Positions 54,676 through 64,000 of a stretch of DNA of 64,000 bases are shown piece by piece; position 1 is the stretch's first letter, and each line of letters starts with the position of its first letter. Origin of the DNA: Acidocella sp. (GTDB taxonomy: Bacteria; Pseudomonadota; Alphaproteobacteria; Acetobacterales; Acetobacteraceae). The stretch covers positions 26,262 through 90,261 of the forward strand of contig JAQNCT010000003.1 in NCBI GenBank assembly GCA_029077825.1, written 5' to 3'. The notes beneath the pieces were generated by a model. It saw nothing but the letters and a program-made list of their open reading frames with translations, searched no databases and was not told the DNA's origin. A program made the position numbers and the translations under genes.

Positions 54676-55662
54676 ATGCCGGAAGCCATGGTCGAGAGCG
54701 CAAGTAACAGCAAGCCGCGTTGGAGCCGCGAGGCTGTGGCGGCGTTATTGGCGCTGCCGTTCCCTGAGTTGATGTTCCGGGCGATGGCTGTGCACCGGGC
54801 GCATTTCAACCCGGCGGCGGTACAAATTTCCACGTTGCTGTCGATTAAAACCGGCGGTTGCCCGGAAGATTGCGGCTATTGCCCGCAGGCGGCTTCATAT
54901 GAAACCGGTACCCCGGCCTCCAAGCTGATGGCGGTGGAAACTGTGCTGGCGCAGGCGCGGGCCGCCAAGGAAAAGGGCGCGCAACGGTTTTGCATGGGGG
55001 CGGCCTGGCGCTCACCAAAGGCGCATGATCTGGATAATGTGTGCAGCATGATCGAGGGCGTGAAGGCGCTGGGGCTGGAGACGTGCGTGACGTTGGGGAT
55101 GCTGAGCGCACCGCAGACCGCCCAACTGAAAGACGCCGGACTGGATTATTATAATCATAATTTGGATACCTCGCCGGAATATTACGGCAAAATAATTACC
55201 ACCCGCACCTATCAGGACCGGCTGGATACGTTAGCCAATGTGCGCGACGCTGGGATAAATGTTTGCTGCGGCGGTATTGTGGGGATGGGCGAGGATGAGC
55301 TTGACCGTGCCGGGCTGATTGCCACCTTGGCAAGCTTACCGACCCCGCCGGAATCCGTGCCGATCAATGCGCTGGTGGCGGTGGCGGGCACGCCGCTGGC
55401 CGATGCCACGCCGATTGATGCGATTGATTTTGTCCGCACCATCGCGGTGGCCCGCATAACCATGCCCACCAGCTATGTGCGCTTGTCAGCCGGGCGCGAG
55501 GCGATGAGCGATGAAGCCCAGGCGCTTTGCTTTTTGGCTGGCGCCAACTCGATCTTTCATGGTGACACGTTGCTGACGACAAAAAATGCCACGGTCAGCC
55601 ATGATGAGGCACTGTTTGCAAAACTGGGGTTGCACCCGCTAGGCCAAACAACAGGCCATTAG
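54676..55662 (+). CDS. bioB: Biotin synthase
   Basis: [20 protein letters not shown] (CX3CX2C); [43 protein letters not shown]. Confidence 0.97.
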   Translation: MPEAMVESASNSKPRWSREAVAALLALPFPELMFRAMAVHRAHFNPAAVQISTLLSIKTGGCPEDCGYCPQAASYETGTPASKLMAVETVLAQARAAKEKGAQRFCMGAAWRSPKAHDLDNVCSMIEGVKALGLETCVTLGMLSAPQTAQLKDAGLDYYNHNLDTSPEYYGKIITTRTYQDRLDTLANVRDAGINVCCGGIVGMGEDELDRAGLIATLASLPTPPESVPINALVAVAGTPLADATPIDAIDFVRTIAVARITMPTSYVRLSAGREAMSDEAQALCFLAGANSIFHGDTLLTTKNATVSHDEALFAKLGLHPLGQTTGH

Positions 55663-55663
55663 T

Positions 55664-56917
55664 GTGGATTGGCTGCAAACCGGCTGGCGGCATGTGTGGT
55701 TGCCGTATGCCCAAATGCAAACCGCACCGCTGCCGCTGCCGGTGGTGCGCACCCAAGGGGCTGAGATTCATCTGGCCGATGGCCGGGTGTTGGTTGATGG
55801 CATAGCCTCCTGGTGGACCGCTTGCCATGGCTATAATCACCCGCATATTGCACAGGCCGTGGCAGCCCAGTTGCAGGCCATGCCGCATGTGATGTTTGGC
55901 GGGCTGGCGCATGAGCCGGCGTATCAGCTTGCCACCCGCCTGGCGGCGTTGCTGCCAGAGCCGCTGAACCGGGTGTTTTTTACTGACTCAGGCTCAGTGG
56001 CGGTGGAGGTGGCGCTTAAAATTGCCGTGCAGTCTCGCTTGAATAAAGGCGAGCGCGGGCGCACCAAAATTCTGGCTTTCACCGGCGGCTACCATGGCGA
56101 CACGCTGGGCACGATGGCGATTTGCGACCCCGAGGAGGGGATGCACAGCATGTTCGCCGGGCTGCTTACGCAACATCCGGTGATTGGTTTGCCGCGCGAT
56201 GGCGCCAGCACACAGGCGTTTGATGATTTTATTGAAGTGCATGCCAAAACCCTGGCAGCGATTATTGTTGAGCCGCTGGTGCAAGGGGCGGGCGGCATGC
56301 TGCTGCACCCCCCTGAAGTGCTGCGGCACTTGCGCAAGGCGGCTGACCATTACGGGCTGACACTTATATTCGATGAAATTTTCACCGGTTTTGGCCGCAC
56401 CGGAACCATGTTTGCCTTTGAGCAAGCCGGGGTGGTGCCGGATATCATCACGCTTTCCAAAGCGCTGACCGGCGGCACGCTGCCGCTGGCGGTGACGATT
56501 GCGACCGATGAATTGTTTGCAGCGTTTCTTTCAGACTCTGCCAGCACCGCGCTGATGCACGGGCCAACTTATATGGCCAATGCGCTGGGAGGTGCGGCAG
56601 CCAATGCGTCGCTGGATTTGTTTGAAACAGCGCCACGGTTGCAGCAGGCGGCTGCGATCTCGGCGCGGTTATCCGCCGAGCTGGAGCCCTGCCGGGGGTT
56701 GCCGGGCGTTGTGGATGTGCGGGTGTTGGGCGCCATTGGGGTGGTGGAGCTTGCCGCCATTGCCAACCCGGCGGCGTTACGGCTGAAACTGGTGGCGCAA
56801 GGCGTGTGGGTGCGCCCGTTTCGTAATATTGTTTACCTGACCCCGGCACTCACCATTACGCCTGCGCAGCTTAGCCGACTGACCAGCGCGATTTATCAGG
56901 TTCTCAGCGCCTACTGA
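55664..56917 (+). CDS. bioA: Adenosylmethionine-8-amino-7-oxononanoate aminotransferase (GTG start)
   Basis: [72 protein letters not shown]. Confidence 0.94.
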   Translation: MDWLQTGWRHVWLPYAQMQTAPLPLPVVRTQGAEIHLADGRVLVDGIASWWTACHGYNHPHIAQAVAAQLQAMPHVMFGGLAHEPAYQLATRLAALLPEPLNRVFFTDSGSVAVEVALKIAVQSRLNKGERGRTKILAFTGGYHGDTLGTMAICDPEEGMHSMFAGLLTQHPVIGLPRDGASTQAFDDFIEVHAKTLAAIIVEPLVQGAGGMLLHPPEVLRHLRKAADHYGLTLIFDEIFTGFGRTGTMFAFEQAGVVPDIITLSKALTGGTLPLAVTIATDELFAAFLSDSASTALMHGPTYMANALGGAAANASLDLFETAPRLQQAAAISARLSAELEPCRGLPGVVDVRVLGAIGVVELAAIANPAALRLKLVAQGVWVRPFRNIVYLTPALTITPAQLSRLTSAIYQVLSAY

Positions 56918-56983
56918 CGGGAGTGGGCAGCATCGCCGATTATGTTATGCTGAGTGTATCATGCTAGCCGGAGGGAACTCGCC

Positions 56984-57373
56984 ATGCCGCCGCCGCCGAT
57001 TGTCAACAAATTGCCGCTTGATAAAATCAAGCAGCTTAACGATCAGATCGCCATTCGTTCTAACGCGATTTTCGCGACGATGGGGTTTTTCTGGTTCTGT
57101 TTAATTTTCTCGCTACTGCCGCTGAAATGGCCGGATACGATGCCGTTTGTGCAATATGCCAGCTCCGGCGTGCTGCAACTTATTGCGCTGCCGTTGCTGG
57201 GGGTTGGCACCATTTTGGCGGCAAAATCATCTGACAAACTTGCCAAGGAACAGCATGATGCGGTTTTGGAAACCATGAGTAATATGCACGCACTGATGAG
57301 CGAAATCCATCAGCTACATATTGAATTGACCGCTAAGGTCGAGCAATCATTATCAGCAGATGACACTGACTAA
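56984..57373 (+). CDS. Small membrane protein, DUF1003-like or hypothetical
   Basis: Two TM helices (FWFCLIFSLLPL, LLQ/LIALPLLGVGTILAA) and C-terminal coiled helix; RBS ggaggg. Confidence 0.6.
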   Translation: MPPPPIVNKLPLDKIKQLNDQIAIRSNAIFATMGFFWFCLIFSLLPLKWPDTMPFVQYASSGVLQLIALPLLGVGTILAAKSSDKLAKEQHDAVLETMSNMHALMSEIHQLHIELTAKVEQSLSADDTD

Positions 57374-57390
57374 TTACGAAACCGCAAATA

Positions 57391-57426
57391 ATTATCGCGG
57401 GGCAGCGTAAAGCTGCCCCGCGATAA
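57391..57426. terminator. 16-bp perfect hairpin between convergent genes
   Basis: attatcgcggggcagc-gtaa-agctgccccgcgataat. Confidence 0.65.
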
Positions 57427-57435
57427 TGCAGGTTG

Positions 57436-59604
57436 TTAAGCGGCTTTGGCTTCGCGGCGGCGCTGGGTGAGAATAAACTCAGTATAGCCGTTCGGCTGGC
57501 TGAGGCCTTTGAAAATAAGGTCACACGCCGCCTGGAAGGCGATGCCGTCATAACCGGGTGCCATCGGGGTGTAGGCGGCATCAGCGGCGTTTTGCTTATC
57601 CACCACCAGCGCCATGCGCTTGAGGGTTTCCATGACCTGCGCCTCAGTGGTGATGCCGTGCAGCAGCCAGTTGGCCAGATGCTGTGCAGAAATGCGCAAG
57701 GTGGCACGGTCTTCCATCAGTTCCACGTTGTGAATGTCAGGCACTTTGGAACAGCCAACGCCTTGGTCGATCCAGCGTACCACGTAACCCAACAGGCTTT
57801 GGCAGTTGTTATCCAATTCCTGTTGCACATCGGCGGGCACCCAGTTGGGGCGGTCTGCCAGGGGTGGGGTTAGCAAATCAGATAATTTGGCAGGCGCGCG
57901 GCTTGCAAGCTCGGCCTGGCGGGCAGAGACATCAACCGCGTGATAATGGGTGGCGTGCAATGTGGCAGCGGTGGGGGAGGGCACCCACGCTGTGTTGGCG
58001 CCGGCGCGCGGGTGGGCAATTTTTTGTACCAGCATGGCGGCCATATCATCAGGCGCTGCCCACATGCCTTTGCCGATTTGGGCTTTGCCTTGCAGGCCAC
58101 ATTCCAGCCCGAAATCAACATTGCGGTCTTCATAGGCTTTGATCCAGGCGGCGTTTTTAATTTCAGCTTTGCGCACCATGGGGCCAGCCACCATGGCGGT
58201 GTGGATCTCATCGCCGGTGCGGTCCAAAAAGCCGGTGTTGATGAACACCACGCGGTTTTTGGCGGCCCCAATGCAGGCTTTGAGGTTGGCGCTGGTGCGG
58301 CGTTCCTCATCCATAATGCCCATTTTCATGGTGTTGGCAGGCAGGCCCAGGAGGTTTTCCACCGCGCCAAAAATCTCATTGGCAAACGCCACTTCTTCCG
58401 GGCCGTGCAGCTTGGGTTTAACAATATAAATAGAGCCCTTGCGGGAGTTTTTGATGCCCCCGGTGCGGGCAATATCATGCATGGCGATCAATGCGGTGAA
58501 TACCGCATCCAGGATCGTTTCAGGCACCTGTTTGCCGTCAGCGGTTAAAATGGCATCAGACAGCATATGGTGCCCCACGTTGCGCACCAGCATGAGCGAG
58601 CGGCCAGCCAGGGTGAGGTCACCGCCGTTCGGGGCGGTGTAAACGCGGTCGGCGTTCAGCTTGCGCTCAAAGGTTTTGCCACTCTTCTGCACCGGGGCGG
58701 TGAGGGTGCCGTTCATCAGCCCCAGCCAGTTGCGGTACACCTCAACTTTGTCAGCGGCATCAACCGCGGCCACGCTGTCTTCACAGTCCATAATGGTGCT
58801 GATGGCGGATTCCAAAATAATATCCGCAACCCCGGCAGCGTCAGTTTTGCCGGTGTTGCTGGCCGGGTTGATGATGATTTCAGCGTGCAGATTATGGTTT
58901 TTCAGCAAAATCGCGCTGGGTTGTGTGGGCGTGCCGGTGAAGCCCGCAAATTTTGCTGCATCCTGCAGGCCGGTTTCACCGCTGGGGAGGGTGACCGCCA
59001 GATGGCCGTTTTTCACCCGGTAGGCTTTGGCATCAGCGTGGCTGCCGGTGGCCAGGGCGAAGTTGGCATCCAGAAAGGCGCGGCCACGGGCCACCACTTT
59101 GGCACCACGGATTTGATTGTAGCCCGCACCACGGGCGGCACCATCAGCATCCGAGATTGCATCGGTGCCATAAAGCGCGTCATAAAAACTGCCCCAGCGG
59201 GCGTTGGCGGCGTTGAGCGCGTAGCGGGCGTTGGAAACCGGCACCACCAGTTGCGGCCCGGCGATGAGCGCGATTTCATCATCCACCCGGTCAGTTGTTA
59301 CGGCCACCTCAGCCGGGACGGGCACCAGATAGCCGATGCTGGTGAGAAATTCCTGGTACTGCGCTTGGTCCAGCGTTTGGCCTTTATGTTGGGTGTACCA
59401 GGCATCAATTTGAGCCTGAATAGCATCGCGCTTGGCCATCAGGGCGGCGTTGCGGGGGGCGAATTCGGCCAGTAATTTCGCCAGGCCATCCCAGAATGCG
59501 GTGGCAGTAAGGCCGGTGCCGGGCAGGGCTTCATTGACGATGAAATCATGCAGCACCGTGGCGATGTGAAGGTTCGCTGCTGTTATGCGGTCATGGCTCA
59601 TCAA
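57436..59604 (-). CDS. glcB: Malate synthase G
   Basis: [90 protein letters not shown]. Confidence 0.97.
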   Translation of the reverse strand: MMSHDRITAANLHIATVLHDFIVNEALPGTGLTATAFWDGLAKLLAEFAPRNAALMAKRDAIQAQIDAWYTQHKGQTLDQAQYQEFLTSIGYLVPVPAEVAVTTDRVDDEIALIAGPQLVVPVSNARYALNAANARWGSFYDALYGTDAISDADGAARGAGYNQIRGAKVVARGRAFLDANFALATGSHADAKAYRVKNGHLAVTLPSGETGLQDAAKFAGFTGTPTQPSAILLKNHNLHAEIIINPASNTGKTDAAGVADIILESAISTIMDCEDSVAAVDAADKVEVYRNWLGLMNGTLTAPVQKSGKTFERKLNADRVYTAPNGGDLTLAGRSLMLVRNVGHHMLSDAILTADGKQVPETILDAVFTALIAMHDIARTGGIKNSRKGSIYIVKPKLHGPEEVAFANEIFGAVENLLGLPANTMKMGIMDEERRTSANLKACIGAAKNRVVFINTGFLDRTGDEIHTAMVAGPMVRKAEIKNAAWIKAYEDRNVDFGLECGLQGKAQIGKGMWAAPDDMAAMLVQKIAHPRAGANTAWVPSPTAATLHATHYHAVDVSARQAELASRAPAKLSDLLTPPLADRPNWVPADVQQELDNNCQSLLGYVVRWIDQGVGCSKVPDIHNVELMEDRATLRISAQHLANWLLHGITTEAQVMETLKRMALVVDKQNAADAAYTPMAPGYDGIAFQAACDLIFKGLSQPNGYTEFILTQRRREAKAA

Positions 59605-59817
59605 GGGCTCCTGTATATTTGGGTATTGCGTGCCCGTACTGCCGCATCAAGGTAGTGTCACGCAAGGGGCGGGCCATTGCTTGCGCCAGATTTGGCCCGT
59701 TAGAGCAGAGTAGCGTTTGGTGGGGTCATTCCATTCAACCAAACACGGCCAATTTGCTCGGCAAACCAATGAGAGAGCACGATTGACCTGAGGTAACCGT
59801 GCTCTAGGATTGTGGCC

Positions 59818-60669
59818 ATGCAGAATGGTGTTTTTAGCAAAGCTGACAGCCCGCGCATCGGGATTGCTGTTACAACTTATAATCGCCGCGCGCTGGTTTG
59901 CCGACAGGCAGCTGCACTGCGCCAGTTTACCGAAGGTAACTACGCACTGGTATTCTGCGATGACGGCTCAAATGATGGTACTCCGCAAGCGCTGCGCGAG
60001 GCCGGGGAAATTGTAATCCAGGGTGTTAACCGCGGCATTGCCTGGAACAAAAACCGTGGCATTTTTTACCTGATGGCGGTTTGCGGCTGCGATATAGTGA
60101 TTTTGCTAGATGATGACATGCTGCCCGATGAACCGGGCTGGCAGGCGCGCTGGGTACAAGGGGCGGATCGTTTTGGCATGGTGAATTATATTCCCGAAGG
60201 CCGGGTGCCCGGGCTGGATGCAACCACGTGCACACCGCAGGCGCCAGGGCTGACAACAGACCTGCTGGGTGCCTGCATTGCCTTTCATCGCTATGCCTGG
60301 GCCATGGTGGGGTATATGAACCCGCGCTTTCAAAGATATGGCCATGAACATACTGAATTCACCAACCGGTTTCTGCGCAACGGCTTTGGCGGGGTTATTA
60401 AGGGGCATGGGGACCAGGCCGCGTATTATTATTTTGTAATTTGCGGGGGCATTCAGCTGGCCGGGGTGACCAGCCATGGCACGGCTGAGGATGTGGCGCT
60501 AAATGCCCGGATTTGGCAAGAAATTGAAGCGCTGCAACAACATACCTTTAGCCCACCCTGGATAAATGACGCCGAACGGATGGAGTTTTTGGCTGAAATC
60601 CGCCTGTCTCAGGCAGGGTTTTCAGTATGTTTGCCACGGCAATCCGAGGATTTTGCCTTTCGCCGGTGA
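59818..60669 (+). CDS. Family 2 glycosyltransferase
   Basis: IGIAVTTYNRRALVCRQ; FCDDGSNDGTPQALR; DIVILLDDDMLPDEPGW; CIAFHRYAWAMVGYMNPRFQRYGHEHTEFTNRF. Confidence 0.82.
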   Translation: MQNGVFSKADSPRIGIAVTTYNRRALVCRQAAALRQFTEGNYALVFCDDGSNDGTPQALREAGEIVIQGVNRGIAWNKNRGIFYLMAVCGCDIVILLDDDMLPDEPGWQARWVQGADRFGMVNYIPEGRVPGLDATTCTPQAPGLTTDLLGACIAFHRYAWAMVGYMNPRFQRYGHEHTEFTNRFLRNGFGGVIKGHGDQAAYYYFVICGGIQLAGVTSHGTAEDVALNARIWQEIEALQQHTFSPPWINDAERMEFLAEIRLSQAGFSVCLPRQSEDFAFRR

Positions 60670-60982
60670 CCCCCGGGCGGACTTGCAAGCGGGGGCTATT
60701 TGGGTCATCACCATTCACAGGTGTTTGAACCTGCGCGTTTTTGGCCATAAATGGCCATGACAGCCGCACAAACCCTGCCAATACTTAAACGGACAGGTTC
60801 GACAAATCTGTCCAACGAAATACAAGGACCGATGACCGCTCGCCTTACTGAATTCTTTTTTATCAGCTTTGGCATGGCGTGGCTCCGGTCCCTCCACCCC
60901 CGTTTTTCACTTAATTTTTGCCGCCAGGAAGCCGCGTTGAACCGCGCTGAGCCGGGGCCGGCATCTCGGAGCTTATCTTTCA

Positions 60983-63769
60983 ATGACCAAAAAAATATTA
61001 ATCGACGCCAGCCACGCGGAAGAAACCCGCGTGGTGGTGCTGGATGGCAACCGGCTTGAGGATTTCGATGTTGAAACCGCAACCCGCAGACAGATCAAAG
61101 GCAATATCTATCTAGCCAAGGTTATCCGGGTCGAACCCAGCCTGCAGGCGGCGTTCGTTGAATATGGCGGTAATCGCCATGGCTTTCTGGCGTTTGGCGA
61201 AATTCATCCGGATTATTACCAGATTCCGCTGGCTGACCGGCAGCGCCTGCTGGCGATGCAGGCCGAGGATGATGACGATGAGGCCGAGAGCGAGGCCGAA
61301 ACCGAGGCGCTGAACGACCCGGCGCAAAATGACCCAGCACCTGAGGCTGAGCTGGCCCCGGAAAGCCCGGTGGATGGTTTTAACGAAGTGCCGGAGTTTA
61401 TGCCGGATACAGGTGCTGCCCAGGCGCTGGAGATCAGGCCGATCGCCATTGTCGCTGCGGCCCCGCCGGAGTTTGACGAGGCGGATGTGAGATCGGACGT
61501 TGATGTAACTCCGATTGTTGAACCGGTCTTTGAAGCAACTGTTCCCGCGCAAGCGCCGCTCCAGGATATCTCGGCGGCAGATCCGGCTGCCGAGGAACCG
61601 GCTGGCGAGACCTCTGAGGATACGCCCGCCGTGGCTGAATCTGTCGGCGACGCTGAACTGAATTTTGAGGACGTTCCTGAAGCTCCGGCCCCGGAAAGCT
61701 TAGGGGGTGATGGCGATGACGCGGCGGAAGCCCGCGAGCGCCGTCAGCGCCAGCGCTTTTTGCGCAATTATAAAATTCAGGACGTGATCCACCGCCGCCA
61801 GATCATGCTGATCCAGGTGGTGAAGGAGGAGCGCGGCAATAAGGGGGCCGCGTTAACCACGTATTTGTCATTGGCTGGCCGTTTCTCGGTGTTGATGCCC
61901 AATTCGCCCTCCGGCGGCGGGGTGTCTCGCAAGATTACCTCAGTGGCGGACCGCCGGCGATTGAAGGAAGCGATGGCGGAGCTGGATGTGCCTCCCGGCA
62001 TGGGGTTGATTGTGCGCACCGCCGGTGCCAACCGCCCGAAGCCTGAGATTATCCGCGATTGTGAGTATTTATTGCGCTTGTGGGATGATATTCGCGAGCG
62101 CACGTTTGAATCCTCAGCTCCGGCCCTGATTTATGAAGAAGCCTCGCTGATTAAACGCACCATCCGCGATGTTTATACCCGCGATGTCGATGATGTGCTG
62201 GTGGATGGTGAGGAGGGCTTCCGCGCGGCGCGTGACTTTATGCGCATGTTGATGCCGGCGAACGCCAAAAAAGTGCAGCTTTGGACGGAAGGCCAGCCGT
62301 TATTTGCCAAGCACCAGGTGGAAGCGCAATTGGATGCGATGTTGAACCCGACGGTGCAGTTGCGCTCGGGCGGCTATATCGTGATCAACCAGACTGAGGC
62401 GCTGGTGGCAATTGATGTGAACTCTGGCCGCTCAACCCGCGAGCGCTCAATTGAGGACACAGCGCTGCGCACCAACATGGAAGCCGCTGAGGAAGTGGCC
62501 CGCCAGGTGCGGATGCGTGATTTGGCCGGGCTGATTGTGATCGATTTTATCGACATGGAGAGCCGCAAGAATAACGCCGCTGTTGAGCGGAAAATGAAAG
62601 ATTCGCTGAAAAACGACCGCGCCCGGATTCAAATTGGCAACATCAGCCATTTTGGTTTGATGGAAATGAGCCGCCAGCGGCTGCGGCCCTCATTGGCGGA
62701 AGCATCCTTGATCACCTGCCCGCATTGTGCGGGCATGGGCCATATTCGCAGCCCCGAGAGTGCCGCCTTGCATATTTTGCGTGCCATCGAGGATGAGGGT
62801 GCTAAATTCCGCGCCGCTGAGATTATGGTGGTGCTGCCTGCTGAAATTGGGTTGTATCTGTTCAACCATAAGCGCGACCGGCTTGCCGCTATTGAGGCCC
62901 GCTATGCCATGCAAGTGTTATTTTCAACGGATGTCAGCCTGACCGGCTCGAACTTCCGGATTGAGAAGCTGAAGGCACAAACCGCGCCGATGCCAACCCC
63001 GGCCGCCTATCACGCAACGCCAGCGATCACCAACCACACCCCGCAGCCCGATATTATTGAAGCTGAGGATGAGGTTGAGGATGAGGCTGAGACCGAAACC
63101 GCCGCGACGGTACCGGGTGCCGCTGAAACCGCCGAGGAAGGCGAGCGCAAACGCCGCCGCCGCCGCCGCCGTGGCAAACGCCGTTTTGAGCCTGGCAGCG
63201 AGCCGGGCCAGAATGCCGCGGGCGAAACCAATGATGAGGCGGAAGACTCGGATGCTGGTGAGCCGGGCGATGATCAGCCCAGCGAGATCGATTTGGTGAT
63301 GGCCGCTGAGCTTGGTGATCAACCGGATGCAACGGGTGAAGCCGGGACCACTGATGGGTCCGAGGAAAAAACCCGCCGCCGCCGCTCGCGTGGGGGCCGC
63401 CGCCGGAAACCCGCCGTTGAGGGTGAGGCCCAGCTTGAGGTGCCAGTTGAGGCGCCACCCCATGCAGCGCCAGCGTATGTGCCCGAGCCGGTTTATGCCG
63501 ACATTGCCGATATTTTCGAAGCCGCTGAACGCGCTGAAGAGGCAGCCGCCCGCGCGCGTGCGCAAGCCCGCATGGCGCCGCTACCCGAGCCGCTACCCGA
63601 AGTGACGATGCCCGAGGCTCAAGCGCTTCCGGCTGCCGTGATGGCTGCCGAGGTTTTGGAAGCTGAGCCAGAACCAGCAACGCCGCCCGCCGGCCCGCTG
63701 GTGCAGCCAACCATTATCAGCGCCGATGCGCCGACCGCCGATAAAAAACGGGGCTGGTGGCGGCGTTAA
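60983..63769 (+). CDS. rne: Ribonuclease E/G family protein
   Basis: KKILIDASHAEETRVVVLDGNRLEDFDVE; GNIYLAKVIRVEPSLQAAFVEYGGNRHGFLAF; IDVNSGRSTRERSIEDTALRTNMEAAEEVARQ; TCPHCAGMGHIRSPESAALHILRAIE. Confidence 0.95.
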   Translation: MTKKILIDASHAEETRVVVLDGNRLEDFDVETATRRQIKGNIYLAKVIRVEPSLQAAFVEYGGNRHGFLAFGEIHPDYYQIPLADRQRLLAMQAEDDDDEAESEAETEALNDPAQNDPAPEAELAPESPVDGFNEVPEFMPDTGAAQALEIRPIAIVAAAPPEFDEADVRSDVDVTPIVEPVFEATVPAQAPLQDISAADPAAEEPAGETSEDTPAVAESVGDAELNFEDVPEAPAPESLGGDGDDAAEARERRQRQRFLRNYKIQDVIHRRQIMLIQVVKEERGNKGAALTTYLSLAGRFSVLMPNSPSGGGVSRKITSVADRRRLKEAMAELDVPPGMGLIVRTAGANRPKPEIIRDCEYLLRLWDDIRERTFESSAPALIYEEASLIKRTIRDVYTRDVDDVLVDGEEGFRAARDFMRMLMPANAKKVQLWTEGQPLFAKHQVEAQLDAMLNPTVQLRSGGYIVINQTEALVAIDVNSGRSTRERSIEDTALRTNMEAAEEVARQVRMRDLAGLIVIDFIDMESRKNNAAVERKMKDSLKNDRARIQIGNISHFGLMEMSRQRLRPSLAEASLITCPHCAGMGHIRSPESAALHILRAIEDEGAKFRAAEIMVVLPAEIGLYLFNHKRDRLAAIEARYAMQVLFSTDVSLTGSNFRIEKLKAQTAPMPTPAAYHATPAITNHTPQPDIIEAEDEVEDEAETETAATVPGAAETAEEGERKRRRRRRRGKRRFEPGSEPGQNAAGETNDEAEDSDAGEPGDDQPSEIDLVMAAELGDQPDATGEAGTTDGSEEKTRRRRSRGGRRRKPAVEGEAQLEVPVEAPPHAAPAYVPEPVYADIADIFEAAERAEEAAARARAQARMAPLPEPLPEVTMPEAQALPAAVMAAEVLEAEPEPATPPAGPLVQPTIISADAPTADKKRGWWRR

Positions 63770-63810
63770 GCCGCCATGAGCGAAACAAAGCACTGGCGGC
63801 GCTAAGCCGC
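63764..63810. repeat. Tandem ggcggcg[t/c]taagccgcc hairpins after rne
   Basis: ggcggcgttaagccgcc and ggcggcgctaagccgcc, same direction, about 33 bp apart. Confidence 0.7.
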
Positions 63811-63971
63811 CGTTGCATCCTTTGTCATCCCCCAAAACCCGTAATCCCCGCGCAGGCGGGGATCTTCTAACCAAGGCATGCCGGTTAAATCCGATTAGAC
63901 TTGAAAAACCACCCGAAAAAGCGAAATATACAGCGTGGCATGTAGCCACTATATAAAGGAATTCAGTCTCC

Positions 63972-64000
63972 ATGGCTTTCAATCCTGACGGCAACTCCTA
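63972..64000 (+). CDS. Start of next CDS (truncated by window end)
   Basis: atggctttcaatcctgacggcaactccta (MAFNPDGNS..) after an A/G-rich leader. Confidence 0.4.

Noticed and set aside
58567-59475. 302-aa ORF on + strand
   Set aside because: Fully antisense to well-supported glcB; a product of high-GC codon bias.
62924-63565. 213-aa minus ORF and 218-aa ORF 63054..63710
   Set aside because: Antisense to the low-complexity C-terminus of RNase E.

Overview
GC-rich, gene-dense window from an alphaproteobacterium. The gene content looks Acetobacteraceae-like (Hint-domain protein, bactofilin, COQ9, RNase E, malate synthase G), but this placement is an inference. Most of it is ordinary housekeeping and metabolism: def, rpsU, coq9-like, thiS/thiG, aroQ-accB-accC, thiC with a TPP riboswitch, katG, acs, a fatty-acid beta-oxidation cluster, kdsB-pheA, bioD/B/A, glcB and an RNase E-like gene. 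The most unusual locus is a tightly overlapping minus-strand operon at about 22.85-27.5 kb. It has a PqqD-like peptide chaperone, three paralogous radical SAM proteins with reduced SPASM-like C-termini, a MenA/UbiA-like prenyltransferase, and a 52-aa ORF missing from the supplied ORF track (23836..23994, MPDMISKIPGETKKTEDLLENKTQPAKSPMLETPLLEDVSEQVMAQPYIRFT) that looks like the precursor peptide. I propose a RiPP or peptide-derived, possibly prenylated, cofactor pathway that does not match PQQ or mycofactocin. The locus is flanked by two diverged direct repeats that both carry the 5' end of an acyltransferase gene. On its right is a junction of two decayed genes, an internally deleted acyltransferase and a truncated TIR-nSTAND NTPase. 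All family assignments come from reading the translations; no database search was run.
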